64,000 nt of DNA. Source: Kappaphycus alvarezii (Eukaryota > Rhodophyta > Florideophyceae > Gigartinales > Solieriaceae). Position 1 is the stretch's first letter. Every line of letters begins with the position of its first letter. The translations under genes and the position numbers were made by a program. The stretch covers positions 496,001 to 560,000 of the forward strand of contig NADL03000633.1 in the NCBI GenBank assembly GCA_002205965.3, in the 5' to 3' direction. Under the pieces are notes generated by a model, which was given only the letters and a program-made list of their open reading frames with translations, did not search any database and was not told the origin of the DNA. Of this stretch, positions 62,888 to 64,000 are shown piece after piece.

Positions 62888-63685
62888 CTATTTAGTCCCT
62901 GGCCTTCCACAGTAAACTTGCGCAGTACCTCTGCCAACACTATATAGCATGTCAGAGCCTGTTAAGCTCACTGATAAACTTCGATTGTTTTCCATATTTC
63001 CGTTCTTAGTGCTGCAAATTCCTAGAACAAGGCCCTCGATGATCAGTTCGAGGTCCAGAACATCAAGGAAACTGCCGACATCAAATACTGCGTTACTATC
63101 ACCGCCAGCGATAGCGAGCAGCTCCGCATCATTCGGCCGCCCTGCACCTACGGCACACACCTCGCCACCAACACGTCTGAACAGATCCGCCCTTGCCGAG
63201 GCTGATGACCCAACGTTGCTGCCGGCATCCCCTAGTAAAACGATCTTCAAGGCCTCTCCTCGTCGACGAATTAGACTGGAGAAACAGGCACTGATACCGC
63301 CGACAACAAATGACAAGCCACCTAATTGTTCTTCAGAGTTGACGGCTTCGTTAAATGCTGCGAGATCCGGTGTGAGCCCAATGATAGTTCTGACTGCTGT
63401 TGAATACTGAACGGCAGCAACCTCAATAGGATTATCCTGCAACACGGAGACTACATCCAGAACGAAATTCCTCTCGTTCACAAAAGCCTCTTCGGGGATT
63501 GATCCACTGCCATCGATGGCAAAGCAAACGTTTGCATTGCACCCACCAGCAGCGGCAACTTTCTCTCGGAGCTCGGCAGCAGCAGCGGCTGAGAGCCTGC
63601 CTGTGACAGGAATTTCGTTTACAGCAGCGGCATGGGCAAGGGCAAAGAGTAAAGACAAGGTGGTGACAAGAAAGGTGTTGATCAT
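62888..63685 (-). CDS. Secreted von Willebrand A-domain protein, copy 2
   Basis: 265 residues. The first 224 match copy 1 except for four substitutions (SIPEEAF for SIPAEAF, VRTII for VSTII, DLAAF for DLASF, NDAEL for NDEEL). Signal peptide and MIDAS DGSGS are the same. Compared with copy 1 a single base is missing after GICS, so the stop is lost and 40 extra residues follow (TKNGNMENNRSLSVSLTGSD and more, ending CGRPGTK). Most likely a C-terminal extension by a small deletion; the extra Cys is unpaired. Same orientation and promoter as copy 1. An extracellular cation-dependent binding role is inferred from the family. Confidence 0.85.
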   Translation of the reverse strand: MINTFLVTTLSLLFALAHAAAVNEIPVTGRLSAAAAAELREKVAAAGGCNANVCFAIDGSGSIPEEAFVNERNFVLDVVSVLQDNPIEVAAVQYSTAVRTIIGLTPDLAAFNEAVNSEEQLGGLSFVVGGISACFSSLIRRRGEALKIVLLGDAGSNVGSSASARADLFRRVGGEVCAVGAGRPNDAELLAIAGGDSNAVFDVGSFLDVLDLELIIEGLVLGICSTKNGNMENNRSLSVSLTGSDMLYSVGRGTAQVYCGRPGTK

Positions 63686-63800
63686 TATGATAGTCGATGC
63701 TTTCGCTTGGAGATTCGGAGCAAATTTTGCTTTTGAATGATAGCTGAAAGAAGCTGGCTACTTTAAGATCGTAAGTGAGTTGCCAAGGGCAAGATGTGTG

Positions 63801-63808
63801 CTTATATA
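63801..63808 (-). promoter_or_regulatory. TATA box of vWA gene copy 2
   Basis: TATATAAG on the minus strand, 116 bases before the ATG at 63,685, identical to copy 1. Confidence 0.65.
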
Positions 63809-64000
63809 TTGCTAAAAAATCCTAAGCGGAGGAAAAGCCGCGCTTTGCAATCTTGAAGTGCACTAATTTCTGCCGTCAAGTTGGTGAAAACCTTTCGCGA
63901 AAACGTTCCGCAGAATGCATCTGAGTCTTTTTTAGTATATCGAACAGGAAGTTCAACAGAATTTCAGCTCTGCGAAACTGTAAAGGAGGTAAAATTGTGA

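Larger units (their letters stand above)
62434..64000. repeat. Segmental duplication, copy 2 (vWA block)
   Basis: The direct counterpart of 17,397-18,990, running to the window end. Copy 2 lacks the 21-base tandem duplication and the insertions that follow copy 1. Confidence 0.9.

Overview
The window is eukaryotic nuclear DNA made mostly of transposable elements. I see no rRNA, CRISPR or operon structure and no convincing tRNA. The mix of R2/R4-type non-LTR elements, Ty3/gypsy and Ty1/copia elements, a short secreted von Willebrand A (vWA) protein gene without introns and TATA boxes about 115 bases before the start codons suggests a multicellular red alga such as Chondrus. That assignment is inference and was not tested by any search.

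Layout. Bases 1-10,200 are AT-rich and decayed, with a Ty1/copia remnant in the second half. Bases 10,200-13,700 hold pieces of non-LTR elements, a 119-base MITE and one arm of a large interrupted inverted duplication. Bases 13,700-19,000 hold two LTR-like units that carry an acidic-protein ORF, nested non-LTR fragments and secreted vWA gene copy 1. Bases 19,000-26,000 hold the other duplication arm with an open 700-codon reverse transcriptase, plus more non-LTR tails. Bases 26,061-33,511 are an old copia element with an AAAAC target duplication and an antisense ORF between pol and the 3' LTR. Bases 33,600-45,460 hold degenerate copies of the acidic-ORF unit, a dead Tc1/mariner and copia debris. 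Bases 45,466-49,598 are a DNA transposon whose transposase contains a PD-(D/E)XK (YqaJ-like) nuclease module. Bases 51,382-58,830 are a young Ty3/gypsy element with a GAGTC target duplication and two related extra domains after integrase. Bases 58,831-64,000 hold a non-LTR fragment with a MITE, the clearest acidic-ORF LTR unit (GTCTG target duplication) splitting a gene, and vWA gene copy 2.

The most unusual reading is that the acidic-protein genes lie inside long LTRs. Two units are bounded by TG...CA-type ends and 5-base target duplications. Their last ~340-410 bases match the LTR of the gypsy element, and the ORF with its own TATA box occupies the U3 side. Six copies or relics are present. 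Other strong leads are the transposase-nuclease element, the tandem post-integrase domains of the gypsy element and the antisense ORF of the copia element. Paralogous empty sites inside the window support several of the insertions.
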